Source: Tuctoria greenei (taxonomy: Eukaryota; Streptophyta; Magnoliopsida; Poales; Poaceae). Taken from it: a stretch of DNA of 64,000 nucleotides. The stretch spans positions 13,206,001-13,270,000 of the forward strand of contig JAYESD010000001.1 of NCBI GenBank assembly GCA_036927565.1, in the 5' to 3' direction. Shown piece by piece: positions 31,030 to 42,365 of the stretch. Below the pieces are notes generated by a model. That model had not been told where the DNA came from, did not search any database, and saw nothing but the letters and a program-made list of their open reading frames with translations. Both the position numbers and the translations under genes were made by a program. Every line of letters starts with the position of its first letter. Position 1 is the stretch's first letter.

Positions 31030-33893
31030 CGACTCCAACTCCACAGGCAGTCGACGGCAGTACGCAACCTAGTGCTCCATGTTGACCTCCAAAATATCTC
31101 TAGCAGTTGTTGGGGGGATTGCAAGGGTGAGTACATGTCGTACTCAGCAAGTGTGGGAAAATATGACATGTAGCTGATACAAATGACGAATGTAATAATG
31201 GCTAAGTGCTGAAAAGTACATTAAAACATTTGAAAAGCATTATACTATGTCTATGTGAAACAACCCCATCATAACCATCATATTAACATAATATAAACCA
31301 TATCCAATTATTGCCAACATCATCATTATCCATGTCCAGTTTCCATAACTCAAATTCATATCTGTAACCATAAGCCAAAAACCATCAATAACCATTACGA
31401 ACCAATAACCATAAACCAACCACCCCAATATCAAAATCCTCTAATCATGTAGGTCATCCAGGCGCTCTTAACCGGGAGCACGGCTATCATGATAGTTTTA
31501 CACTCTATAGAGGTTGTACCACTTTACCCAAATGTTCGTGATTTCATCACCATTCGGTGACTAAGAACCTCCATTATGCCTTATCACACTTCCATAGGTG
31601 TGCGACCAAGAGATCACAAAATAGCCTTTCAAAAGGGACTACTAGTATGTACGGGCCCACTAAGGTTTCACCGGCAGGCTTGAATCTCCATTCTCCCACC
31701 CACGGGCCCCCTCGTGTGCCATGCGGATCCCAGGGTAGCCCTCCTCGACTCCCATTCCCCGCGCCATCCAATGGTCCATACAATACTAGCAGCGCTCCTA
31801 ATTATTCAGCTACGCCGCACCCATACTTGGCCTTGTGGTGGCACTGTAGTCCTGGCATATTCTCGCATGAACCGGTCCTTAGATCTAAAGCAAGAAAACC
31901 ACCATAACATCCAACCCATCCACATACCAGGCTTGCTTAGATCACCCCTTTACCACATCAGATTTAACCAGCTCATGTTAACCATAATCTCAATAATGCA
32001 TAATTAAATTAAGTGGTATAGTTATTTCCATTCCAATTAGTTAAGCGAAGCAAAAAGGTAAAAAGCCCATCCCGACTCTCTACCATATATCCCAGGTGAC
32101 AAGGGTGGTCAAACAAAGCTAGTAAACTTCCTATCATAGGATTCCCATCAAATTGACACAAGCATGCAGTTTGCAAACAAAACATTTATTTTAAAAACAG
32201 GATCAATATGCTTCAAGGACACTTGCCTTAATATTCCACAATTCCGACGGTCAATCAACTCAAAGTCTTGCACTCGAAGATCCACGCATACTTGCTTCTT
32301 GATCATAACCACTTGAGCAAACCGTCTACTCGCAATCAACCACATACACAAACAAACATACATAATAAATGCATTGCAACCACTAATCAATATGCAAAAT
32401 ATGGATACACGTAGAAAATATGTTTGTATTAATGTTACATAACTTTCTATGGCTTTTTAAAAATTTTCTATAATGATTTCCTATTTATTTGATCAAGTTT
32501 GAAATTAATTACAATTAATTCAGAGGCAAAATAATTATTTAAGAACATTAAATATCTTGAAAATATTATTAATAACTTACTAGAATTTATTCTAAATTTT
32601 TAGGAATTTTTCTAGATTTATTTTGCTACTTTATGAATTAACTAGGCTTTAATCTTATTTATTAATTCTGAAAAACAGATTAATAATACTGAAAAAATAT
32701 ATTTTGTCAAATCTAATATATCATATTGATATTGTATGATTTAATCTAACTTGTGCGTTTCAAGTGATTTTTAAGATGATCGGACAATGATTAAGGATCG
32801 CTCAAATAAAACACGTTCCACACGGGATCTAATTCATATACTAGAACCAAAATAATTGTTTAGATCTAGACCGTAATACCTACCTTATGCGCATCTAGTC
32901 TGGACGGTCGTGGAACGGCGGTGCGACGTGTGTCTCCAGGATCTAGGGTTTCGTGGACGAAGAGGATGAAGGCATGACGTAGACGAAGAGGACGACGACG
33001 TGACATAGATGAAGGGGACGGTGATGCGGTCCTCCGGTGGCACGACGACTGCGACGCGATGACGACGGCGATCTCCGGCGGACGACGGCACCCTCCTCAT
33101 TTTTTTCTTCCTCTTCCTCCTCTTTTCTTCCCTGGCGGTGCAGCCCTCTGGTCCCTCCCTTTTTTCCTGTACCGACGGCGTTTTCTGGCGGCTCGGGAAA
33201 AACCCTATGAGGCTCGTCGGTATTTATAGGCGCGCATCGATAGAAATCGGCCAGAGGCCGAGTCGGCCACAGGGCTCGAGCGCGCGTCGGTCGTGGTGCG
33301 GGCTCGGTCGCGGGGCGGGGTGCGTCGGTCGCGGGGCGGGCGCGTGCGCTTGTCGTGCTGGGGCGCGAGCGGGGTGGGCCAGGCGGCAGGGCCACGCGGC
33401 AGGCGCGTCGGTCGGGAGCAGCTCGCCAGGCGCGCGCGCGGGAGGCAGTGCAGTGGGGCCGGGCACGTGGCGCGGGAGGCGCGCGGGAGCGGAGGGAGGC
33501 CGGTCAACGCCGGCTGCAGTACGGCCAGGCGGCGGGTCACGCGCTGGTCAGCACTGGGGAGTGGGCCGGCTCGGTCGGCCTGACCGGCCGGACTGCTCCC
33601 TTTTTTTCTTTTTCTTTTGTTTATTTATTTATTCTTTATGTTGTTATTATTTTTTTCTTTTCTTTTCTTTATTTTTTTTATTTCTTTCATTCCATATTTG
33701 ATATGGTAATTTAATTGATTTTAATGTATTTATTTTGGTAAATAAATTTAATACTTAAGAAAGAATGCAAATGCAAGATGAGGTGCATATATTTTATATT
33801 TTTCTTTTATAAAAACAATTTCTTTCTATTATCAAATTCTAACTTCCTATTCAAATTTTAATTTGCCAAAGTTTGAAAAATCGGGATGTTACA
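31030..33893 (-). repeat. Solo LTR, segment 2
   Basis: From Tekay-1 to the U3 end. Portion 31030-32250 is homologous, in reverse, to Tekay LTR positions about 21650-22900 (shared blocks ACCGGGAGCACGGCTATCAT and GAACCGGTCCTTAGATCTAA). Portion 32400-33893 has no likeness to Tekay: an AT-rich stretch, then GC-rich sequence at 33230-33600 and a T-rich tract at 33600-33670. Frames in the GC-rich part are overlapping on both strands and not credible genes. Confidence 0.85.
33221..33228 (-). promoter_or_regulatory. TATA box of solo LTR
   Basis: Minus strand TATAAATA, placed between the GC-rich U3 and the Tekay-like downstream part. Confidence 0.55.
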
Positions 33894-33898
33894 AGAAG
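33894..33898 (+). repeat. Target site duplication AGAAG (right) of solo LTR
   Basis: Partner of 20208-20212. Confidence 0.9.
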
Positions 33899-34387
33899 CA
33901 TGGTGCAAATTGGGTAGCTGAGCTTCCGTGTGCAATGTGGGCTAGCCATACATCAACCAGCCGGGCCACAGGGGAAACGCCTTTCTTCCTGGTGTACGGG
34001 GCAGAGGTCGTCCTCCCCCCAGAAATTAGCAGGGGCTCCCCCCGGGTCCGGGTGTACGACGAAGCCGTGCAGGACCAGCTCCAGCGTGAAGACGTGGACC
34101 TCGTCGACGAGGGACGAGTGAGAGCGGCTCTCCAAAATGCACGGTACAGGCAGGCACTCCGGCGTTACCACCAGAGGACCGTGTGGAGTAGGGAGCTAAA
34201 GGTAGACGACATGGTGCTGCGTCGCATACTCTCCCGGGAAGGGGCTAACAAACTCCCCCCCAGATGGGAGGGCCCCTTCCGGGTTACAGAGGTATGCCGC
34301 CCACAGTGCGTCCGCCTAGCTACGGAGGATGGAGAGCGACTGCCCAACCCGTGGAACATCGAGCACCTCCGTAAGTTCTACCCCTAG
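33899..34387 (+). pseudogene. pol: Tat-B integrase C-terminal part
   Basis: Continuation of the coding sequence broken at 20212: HGANWVAELPCAMWASHTST, FFLVYGAEVVLPPE, RELKVDDMVLRRIL, ending EHLRKFYP with TAG at 34385-34387. Open throughout, matching 45969-46460 in Tat-C. An open frame from 33863 begins inside the solo LTR and is an accidental fusion. Without its N-terminal part it cannot act. Confidence 0.9.
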
Positions 34388-35170
34388 ACCAGTGTTAGGA
34401 CAATTATCTTTCATTGTAAAAGATACATGGTGCCTAGGAACAGTACTTAGGGTAACTAAGGCTACGGAGATGAGGCTCTGAGTGCACATTTCGCTTAGCT
34501 TGGTCCAGAACCCTAAGTAGGTGCACTCGACTTCCTTTGTCACCCGAGTCGGGTCGTTCCCCTTGTAAAGTATGTCCCATCTTATGGGAAACCTCAATGA
34601 AAGAATGTTGCCCTGCCCTGTATAAAGTTTCTCATTCAAAAAATTATCTTTAATTTTTAATGATATTGCTATACGTTCGCCGTAGCTCGTGATCTATCAT
34701 GGGCACTGTCATTTTCCCTGCTTTAGCAATAGTGGGAGCCTTGTTGTTCGGTTGCAGGTGGGGTTTCTTGAGGTACCTGCAATGTGCCTGGGGCCTCAGA
34801 TTTTCCCATACTCGGGGGTCTGTGTCTCCAGACGGTCTCCCCCGGGAAAGGCTTACGCCGAGCGGGAGGTCCAGGGGCACAGCCTTCTTAGCCTGGTCCT
34901 GTACCCTAAGCCTGTGCGCCCTGCCTCCCCAGCGCTACAGCTGAGTACTGGGGGCCAGATGGACCACCCTTAAGTAGTATGGATAGTGAGTCCTAGGTGC
35001 AGATGCACTCAATTACCCAAGCCCCATGAGTCAGCCCAAGATCATAAGTCAAGCGACACCAAAAAAGAGCAGGGAAGCAATGACCAGCGGACAGAATTAC
35101 TTCTCCTGTTTTTTATCTATATGCATGTCTTCAAGGAGTTATCCCGGCGATAACCGTCAGAGTACCCACG
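34388..35170 (+). other. Tat-B 3' untranslated region
   Basis: Non-coding, matching 11974-12747 and 46461-47087. No gene. Confidence 0.72.
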
Positions 35171-35377
35171 ATGATGGCGGGCACCGTCGGACCGAGGATT
35201 CGGTGGCACCCCCAGGGGGCCCGCCATCGACCTTTCACCGAAGATGGTGGGCATCGCCGGACCGAAGCTCCAGTGGCACCACCAGGGGGCCCATCGTCGA
35301 CATTTCACCGAAGACGGTGGGCACCGCCGGACCGAGGCTCCGGTGGCACCCCCAGGGGGCCAGCCGTCGACGTACCT
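35171..35377 (+). repeat. 70-bp tandem repeat in Tat-B 3' region, 3 units
   Basis: Units at 35171, 35241 and 35311, homologous to 12748-13022 with one unit fewer. Confidence 0.9.
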
Positions 35378-35690
35378 GCATACTCAGTTACAGTAATGCT
35401 ACCTATGCATCCTAAGCTCCCCTGCAACCGTCCACCCTAAGTTCTAGGTATCTGACAGGTGTGCCCATAACAACTGGCCACACCTACCGGGGGGCCACAC
35501 TTCGGGGGACGGCAGGTCCTGGAAGCTAAGGAACAACAAGCAACTAGAAGATATTGCTGAAAAATAAAGCATACTAAGTATGAGGGGCACTCCAAGCAGA
35601 TTTTTTGTTCCAAAATAAAGGTCTATCATCACAAAAAACTACAAAGAAAAACTGAAAGAAACACAAGATACAAGCATGGCATGGGAACCC
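35378..35690. other. Tat-B spacer between 70-bp repeats and antisense gene
   Basis: Matches 13023-13340 in part; no gene seen. Confidence 0.55.
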
Positions 35691-38600
35691 TCAGCCGCTC
35701 CGCTGGAACCTCGAGGTGATGAGCGCCACGGCATCTGAGACTTCTGACTTGGCGGCCTCCTCCCTCTCGGCAATGGGCCCTTCGAGGACTGACTGAAGAG
35801 GGACATCAGGGTACCAGCTCCGGTAGCAGGACAGGATGTGCGTCGCCACCTCCTTCACCAGCATCCTCCCTTCTGCCTCCAGCTGGTTGTCGATGATGGC
35901 TCCCAGCGAACGCATCCTCGAGCTGGTGGAGTCAAGGGCTGGGAACACCTGACTCACCTCATGCGCTGGTTCCCCCACGCACACCGGGGTGAAGCCGAGC
36001 GGCACCAGAGCTGAGTCAGCGCCGCCCAGGATCTCCCAGACCTTCCGGGCCTCAGCAGAATGCGACGCCCGGAGCCCCTGCACCTCCTGCTGGGCTGCCG
36101 CCAGCGCTCGGGGACCGCCGTCCAGGAACCGCTCCTCCTTGGCTACCAGGGCCCTCTCGCGCTCGCTGACCTCCCTCTCGCGGCGGCTCAAGTCACCCTC
36201 CTTGAGGGTGACGTTGAACTCGCGGTCCAGGAGAGCCTGGCGCTCAGCGAACTGGGCTTGCTCCACCTCAGCCAGGGCACCATCCCGGCAGTCTAGCTCG
36301 GCGGCGTGGACTCTCACCCCTTCCTGCTGGAGGATGAGCCGGCAGGAGGTCGCCTCCACCTCAGCCTGCTTCACCGCCAACTCCTGCTCCCATTCGGCAA
36401 GAGCAGCCTCCCGACGAAATAACAACTGCTGGAGCTCCTCGCAGGACTGGAGGCGGGAGCTGGCCTCAGCATGGATCGCCGCGGCATCCGCCTTCAGCTT
36501 CTGGGTGACGGCGTCGAGACGAGCGATAAGCTCGCGCTCCTGGTCGAGGATTTTTATCTCCTCCCGGACGACTGCCTCCCGCTTCGCCACCCGGCTCTTC
36601 GCCAACCGGGTCCGGGCTTCCAGGGTCCTCGCCCATTCCCGGAGCCGGTCCTCCTCGTCCTCAAGCCTCCCCCTCTCCCAGTCGAGGGCCGCCTGAGCCT
36701 GCTGAAAGCCGGAGTAGGCTACGGCCATGGCTTCAGACAGGGGGAGGGGCTCCACCGTAGCCGCGGGTCCCTACCTCCCCACCTCTTCAATATCATCCTC
36801 CATTTGGAGGACCACCGGGGAGACGGGGACCATAGCTCCCTCAATCAGAGAAGGGGGGGGGACCGCCCCTGGGAGCAGGCGCGTCGTCTCCAGGGGCCCC
36901 CTCCCCAGCGGAGGCTCCAGCACTACTGCCAACGGCTCCTAAGCCAGCTCCAGGAGCTCCACTTGGGGCGGTGGCGCCAACCGACGTAGCAGTGTCAGTC
37001 AGCGCGGTAGCATCGGCCGGTGCAGAGTAGCCGGTGGATGCGGTGTCATTGGCGGGCGCGGCACCACACGCCAGCGCGCGCTGCAGACCCTCAGCAGTCG
37101 CTGTAGGCGCCTCGGGCACGAAGGCCCGGGGCACCTCGGCAGCAGTAGCCCGGTGCACCCGAGCAGGGTCTGAGGTTGTAGAGGAGCCTCGTGAGCTGGC
37201 TGGAGCAGCATGCCCACCAGCGAAAGGGCGCGCGGGCGGAGGAGTAGACGCGGTTGCGTTGAAAGCAGGCAAACCCGAATCATAAGAATATTACTGGGTG
37301 AGCACACAACAAAGAACACCCAAGATGAAATTTAAGCAGACTTACCGGGGAACGTTGAAGCTCCACCACTTCCCGAAAGGGTTGGGGGGTCCAGACCCCC
37401 AAAACCCGCAGCAGGGGCCGCTGCGTGTGCTGGGGGCCCTTGAGATGGAGGAGTCGGAGGCATCCCCGAAGTCTGGCGCTCCTCCGAACGGCGAGGGAAC
37501 GTTGGGGTCCCATCGGCGTTGGGGAGCCTCCCCTTCTTGTGCATCAAGGACTCGGGCGGCAAAGCGGCGCCGCTGGCACCCCCTGACACCGAGTACGGCG
37601 GCGACCGGGCGTGCTTCTTGGGGGTTGGGTCCGACACCGGCACTGGTGCTTTCCCTTTCCTCATATCAGCAGAGGAGTCGACGCCTCCCCGATGATGGAG
37701 CTAGGGCCCACTCGAGGGATCTTCGTCGCTTGAGGGATCTCCGCCTCCCTCAGCGTCATCGGCAATGTCGACCCCCTCGGCATCGTTAGCAATCTCGACC
37801 CCCCGAAACGGGTCTCCAATCTAGCGTTGCGCCAGCCAGGACTCATCGAGCGTCGGCATCACCTTCAGCAGCCGCCTCTTCAGCTCTATAGTCTGAGCAC
37901 AGAGAGCGGCAGGCCGCCGGACGGGCCAGTCCCTCAGTTGAAACATTGTCGGAGCAGACCCGGACCAGCATATCGTGCAGCAGCTGCTCGTCCGGGTTGG
38001 AGTCGGAGCCGATTTTGAGCCGGGTGCAGTCCACTGAACCGGTGTACATCCATGCTGGGCGGACGCGGCGCTAGAGCGGAGCCATGCGTTAGGACATGAA
38101 GTCCCTCAACACCATCGCAGACGTCAGCCCGTGGTTCACCAGCATCTGGATCCTCTCCAACACCGGGTCGAATGCCCTCTCCAGCTTCGGGCGCTCCTCC
38201 CAGAATGACCGCTCAGAGTAGGGGCTCACGGTGGGGAGGCACATCCAGTCGTGAGCCTCGACCTTGACGATCATCCAATCTTCGCGCCATTGCTCCCACC
38301 GTGTAGAGCTGAACGAAGCAATGTACCTAGAAGGGACCTTGGTTCAGCGCTGGAAGTAGTAGGCGCCGAGCTGATCCTTCAAGCTTTTGCCGGTGGCCCT
38401 CAGTACAAAGAAGTACCTGAAGAGCTTCACCGATGGCATCACCTCCACGAACATATCGCAGAGGTGAGCAAAGACCGCCAGCAAGGCGACAGAGTTCGGC
38501 GGGAGGTGGTGAAGTTGGAGGCCGAAGGTCTCCAGAAGCATTACCAGGAAGGCGGATGCTGGCGGAACGAAGCCGGCCAGCACATACGACGAGAACAGCA

Positions 38601-38745
38601 CCATCTCCCCGTCAGTGAGGTTCAGTGGGAGCTCCCCGCGATGGAGCCACTCCTCCTATTCAGGGGCTCACCAGCCGAGAAGCCGGCGCATGGGTGCTAG
38701 ATCGACAGACGTGGACAGCCGGGACCTGGGTTGGATGCTCGCCAT
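35691..38745 (-). pseudogene. Tat-B antisense gene (Transposase_28-like domain + coiled coil)
   Basis: Counterpart of 13341-16325, start MASIQPRS at 38745. The helical domain is best seen at 38604-38344 (SSYVLAGFVPPASAFLVMLL), next segment at 38274-38089, low-complexity middle at 37664-37346, Ala/Pro-rich start of exon 2 at about 37258-36841. The coiled-coil part, 36755-35691, is open for 354 codons and ends RFQRSG, so it corrects the reading where Tat-A has stops. Breaks include TAG near 38654, stops near 38350 and 38088, and a frameshift around 36780-36840. The intron position has a donor but a mutated acceptor. Function unknown. Confidence 0.78.
37259..37345 (-). other. Putative 87-bp intron of Tat-B antisense gene with mutated acceptor
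   Basis: Donor GTAAGT on the minus strand at 37345; the acceptor site reads CTTTCAA where Tat-A reads ATTTCAG. Same length as in Tat-A. Confidence 0.6.
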
Positions 38746-39293
38746 GAGGTTGAGGGAGGAGGCTCCAGAAGGGGAGATCGGGATCTAGAGCGCAAGAACT
38801 GGGCTTGGGGCAAGAGGCACGAGCGCAAGGATGCAGAAGCGGAAGAAAGGACTCTTAGGGGGAAAGTACTCTTTTTATTCACCTCTACAAGCCAACAGAC
38901 GCGGCGTGTGAATCGCCACAGCCTCGGTGGAAGAGCAACAGACCCGCATAGGCAATGACATGAGGGCCCGAGTCGCTCGACAAAGAAGGCGAGCTGGGTG
39001 GCCAACTATGCGGGAGGTAACTTGGCGGTTTCTGAAAAGGCAAAAAGTAGCTGAAGTGTAGGAGCCACCTTAGGAACCACCGCAGTTAAAGCACGATTGA
39101 AAGCAGAAGTCATGTCACGCGGCGCACGTCCCGCGCCTCCGCTTACCAGAGGGAGACGCGTCGCCATGATGACAGGGACGTGCCGCCCAGGGAACTGCCC
39201 CAAATAGGAATCAAAAGAGTTGCACGGGAAGATAATGAAGAAGACCCCACCTGCGGTATCGACGACTCTCCCGAGGTGGGCTCGGGGGGCCAC
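38746..39293. other. Tat-B region between antisense gene and 3' LTR, with polypurine tract
   Basis: No gene. Ends in a purine-rich tract (about 39272-39290) immediately before the LTR. Confidence 0.6.
38871..38880 (-). promoter_or_regulatory. TATA-like box upstream of Tat-B antisense gene
   Basis: Minus strand GAATAAAAAG, 126 bp upstream of the ATG, the same spacing as in Tat-A. Confidence 0.35.
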
Positions 39294-39379
39294 TATCGGT
39301 ACCCCGCAGACCGGGTACCCTCGCGCACAAGGAGAAAACGGCTAAGGACTCGGCCTCTACTTGGAGGCAGAGCCCGAGG

Positions 39380-39680
39380 CTGCCACTTCGAGGAGGGAAG
39401 GACCAGATCCTACCTCCCCGCCGGAGCGGGCTCCTGGGCTGCCACGTGGCCGGCAGGACCGGACCCTCGCCTCCCTGCCAAGGCGGGCTCCGGGGCTGCC
39501 ATGTGGCCAGCAGGACTGGACCCTCGCCTCCCCACCGAGGCAGGCTCCGGGGCTGCCACGTGGTCGGTAGGACCGGACCCTCGCCTCCCCGTCGAGGCGG
39601 GCTCCGGGGCTGCCACGTGGCCGACGGCACCGGACTCTCGCCTCTCCGCCGAGGCGGGCTCCGGGGCTGCCACGTAGCCA
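39380..39680 (+). repeat. 57-bp subrepeat array in Tat-B LTR, about 5 units
   Basis: The GGCTGCCACGTGG block recurs at 39437, 39494, 39551, 39608 and 39665, a constant 57-bp period. It lies in U3, upstream of the TATA box. Tat-A has about half as many units. Each unit holds a CACGTGG-type (G-box-like) core. Confidence 0.92.
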
Positions 39681-40230
39681 TTGGAACCCCCGGGACCAGG
39701 CCCGTCTCCCCGCAGGGAAGGCCTCCAGAACTACCACATGGCGCGCAGGGCTGAGCACATTGAAGCTCCGGAGGCGCCACGTGGCCTGTACAGCCGGGCG
39801 CTCAACTCGCCGTAGGGGCAGGCTCCGGTGCAACCTCGTGGCGGTGGACCAACTCAATGCGGTAGGGGGCCGCAGTAAAGGAAAGAGTGTGCTGCTCAGA
39901 CAGGCATTAAGTACGCGCGCCTTCCCCAGGCGAAGTGGAGTCGCGCATGCAAAAGTCAAGGCTCCAGTGTCCTGTCTTTTTCAAGTAGCCGGTACAGACC
40001 GACTGCATAAGGCGGACGAGTGAGCTGCGGGGACAAGACAGCGGGACATGCCCTGCCATCATCAACAACTATGTGTAGCCCTGGCACACGACGCGGCGGG
40101 ATGGCACATTGAAGCCCCTGACAAAGGGAAGTAGATAGCATTTAATCCTAGATCTTGTATAGGATTGGGCTCTCCCTGGGACCACCTGTCGGGCCCCGGG
40201 GCCCACCTTGTGACTGCAGAGTCCTTGGAC

Positions 40231-40238
40231 TATAAAAG
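40231..40238 (+). promoter_or_regulatory. TATA box of Tat-B LTR
   Basis: TATAAAAG at the same relative place as 17646-17653. Confidence 0.65.
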
Positions 40239-40296
40239 GACTCGGCAGGCGACCTTCACAGGGGATCGATCAATCGAAACTCATACACGCTCAAGA

Positions 40297-40670
40297 AAGG
40301 CAATACACAAACACTCCCCTAGACGTAGGGTGTTACGCTCCGGCGGCCCGAACCACATAAACCCTCTGTGTTCATCATCTCGCTGCGCTGAATCTCCTGG
40401 GACTAGCCCTCGTGAATCCAAAGAACCTTCACGGGCTGCTCTCTAAGCAGGTCCGGGGGAAGTGTCGTTTAAGACCTTCGACAAAGGCAATACACAAACA
40501 CTCCCGTGGACGTAGGGTGTTACGATCTGGCGGCCCGAACCACGTAAACCCTCTATGTTCATCATCTCACTGTACTGAATCTCCTGGGACTAGCCCTCAT
40601 GAATCCAAAGAACCTCCGCGGGCTGCTCTCTAAGCAGGTCCGGGGGAAGTGTCGTTTAAGACCTTCGACA
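40297..40670 (+). repeat. 187-bp tandem duplication at Tat-B LTR end
   Basis: 40297-40483 and 40484-40670 align end to end; each ends GACCTTCGACA. Confidence 0.9.
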
Positions 40671-42365
40671 AGCGCGCGCGCTACTGCACAACCCACCTGC
40701 TAGGGATGCTCCTCAGGGAGCAGCTCAGCAGTGGATCAACGACGTCGACCACCTCGTCACCGCTGCGCTCAACGCACCTCCACCAAAAGAGACACATGCC
40801 CAGCTGATGCATGTGTCATTGTCTCGGACTCCAACAGTCGACCGATGGATGGCAAACTCGCGCTCGACCTGGATCTCGACAACAGACCTGAGAACTGGGC
40901 TGCAGCATCGCAGGTCAAGAGAAGACTGTCGAGTCACCATCGAGCGACAGAGGGAGCGGCGGCGCAACCTCGAGGCAGATTATGGTGCGCCAGGCCATGA
41001 GCCCCAGGCTCGCGCCGTGCCTCCACCATACCAGGTGTACGTCGCGCCTCCACCTCCACAAGCGTATGCTGCACCACCCCAGCCTCAGGTGTACGCAGGC
41101 CCACCTGCTCACCAGGGGTATGTAGTGCCACGACCGGCACCAACCAGCCCCACCCAAGGGTGCGCAGCTCTGGCACCTCACCTCTGTTTCATGGTCTGGC
41201 CACGAAAGTTCCAGCCACACATGCTGGAGAAGTACAACGGGAGCATCAACCCGAGCGAGTTCCTGCAGATCTACTCCACCACGATACTAGCTGAAAGAGG
41301 CGACGAGGCCATCATGGCTAACTACTTCCCCGTAGTCCTGACCGGCCCAGCCCGGTCATGGCTCATGAACCTGCCCCAGGGGTCCATAACCTCCTGGGAT
41401 GAGCTGTGCCGCAGTTCGTGGTGAATTTTGGCAGTTCCTACAAGTGCCCCGGCACAGAGCTTGACCTCCACGCCGTCAGACAGCGCACTGGAGAGTCGCT
41501 GCGATCGTTCATCCAGCAGTTCTCTCAGGTACGGAACACCATCCCTCATGTCGCTAGCGCATCAGTTATTGTTGCGTTCAGCCAGGGTGTGAGGGACAAG
41601 AAGATGCTCGAGAAGCTAGCCACGCACGAATTGTGTGATGTCTCCGAACTGTTCGCTCTGGCAGACAGATGTGCTAGGGCAGCTGAGGGACGCAACTGGC
41701 ACTCCCAACCTTCCCCGGAGGCAAGGGAGGCCACGCCGACTGAGGAAGGAGCCTCGGCAAAGAGCAGCGGCAAGAAGAAGAAGAAGGGTAACGGCAAGAA
41801 CAAGCCAAAGCCCGAAGCCCATGCGGTGGCGGCCGCGGCACCCGACAGAGCCCGGGTGCTGCGCAGAGACAAGCGCCCTCGGCAGTCACCAGAACCCGAG
41901 GAGCCTGACTTCAAGTGTCCGGTGCACCGCACAAATAGCCATAGCGCTAGCGAGTGCTGGGAAGTGAAGAAGTTTGCGTAGCGCTTCCACGAGCAGAAAC
42001 AGAAGCAACAGCGCCAGGAGGGCGCGCCTCCCCGCCAGAGGGAGGGCAAACAGAAGGTCGATCCTGAAAAGGAGGATGACAACAAGATGGGGTTCCAGGT
42101 ACCCCAGAGGGCGGTGAAGGCCGTCTTCGAGGGTGGCGACTCCAACTGCAGCAGCGATAAGGATCACTGCAAGAATCTCCATGTCATCTACGGGGGTGCC
42201 ATAGATCCCACGTCCCGAAACGAAGTGAAGACTCTACGACGGGCAGTGACCGCAGTGGCCCCCGCTCCAAGCCCGGCTCCCCACCACAAGTGGATGAGCA
42301 CGGAATCAGCTTCGACGCCTCTGACTGCCCAAAGAACATGGCGGGAGCAGGCGTACTCCCGTTGT
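40671..42365 (+). pseudogene. gag: Tat-C gag (5' part lost to Tat-B insertion)
   Basis: Frame is open from the LTR junction, through a Pro/Ala/Tyr-rich stretch (about 41010-41150), to the capsid domain: KFQPHMLEKYNGSINPSEFL near 41207, TGPARSWLMNLPQGSI near 41341, then, after a frameshift near 41415, FVVNFGSSYKCPG and TGESLRSFIQQFSQVRN near 41490. A Lys-rich basic tail follows (41760-41815), then an HR..SHSASECWEV segment near 41930 and TAG near 41980. No canonical CCHC knuckle is visible. The region to about 42365 carries the gag-protease link in shifted frames. Damaged and truncated. Confidence 0.85.

Larger units (their letters stand above)
20213..33893 (-). mobile_element. Solo LTR of a Tekay-related gypsy family, split by Tekay-1
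   Basis: The two parts 20213-20375 and 31030-33893 form a single unit of about 3.0 kb with termini TGTGACACCC...GGGATGTTACA, flanked by the 5-bp duplication AGAAG (20208-20212 and 33894-33898). Read on the minus strand it begins TGTAACATCCCGATTTTT and ends GGGTGTCACA, like gypsy chromovirus LTRs. No internal coding region, PBS or PPT: hence a solo LTR left by LTR-LTR recombination. Parts of 31030-32250 match the Tekay LTRs, the remainder does not. Confidence 0.9.
17904..40670 (+). mobile_element. Tat-B: Tat/Retand-lineage gypsy element, 3' portion, split by a solo LTR carrying Tekay-1
   Basis: Begins mid reverse transcriptase at the edge of Tat-A, continues through RNase H, aRNH and integrase to 20212, resumes at 33899 after the solo LTR, then has the 3' region, antisense gene and 3' LTR ending at 40670. 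The sequence after 40670 is in-frame Tat-C gag, so Tat-B is best read as inserted in Tat-C gag (right flanking 5-mer AGCGC). Its 5' half should lie outside the window to the left. Confidence 0.87.
39294..40670 (+). repeat. 3' LTR of Tat-B with terminal 187-bp duplication
   Basis: Starts TATCGGTACC, a G-to-A change of the canonical TG, and ends CCTTCGACA twice: at 40483 and at 40670. Segment 40484-40670 repeats 40297-40483 with a few differences. Without the duplication the LTR is 1190 bp, longer than Tat-A's because of extra 57-bp subrepeats. Confidence 0.88.

Noticed and set aside
31240..31440. Hydrophobic 64-residue minus-strand frame resembling a membrane peptide
   Set aside because: Derived from TGGTTATGG-type simple repeats in the LTR; the matching LTR regions do not keep the frame.
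33138..33701. GC-rich open frames on both strands in the solo LTR
   Set aside because: Overlapping frames in all phases, Arg/Ala/Gly/Pro-biased from base composition, no domain, and no copy elsewhere in the window keeps them.
33863..33898. Integrase start inside the solo LTR
   Set aside because: The open frame across the junction is accidental; homology to Tat integrase begins exactly after the target duplication.
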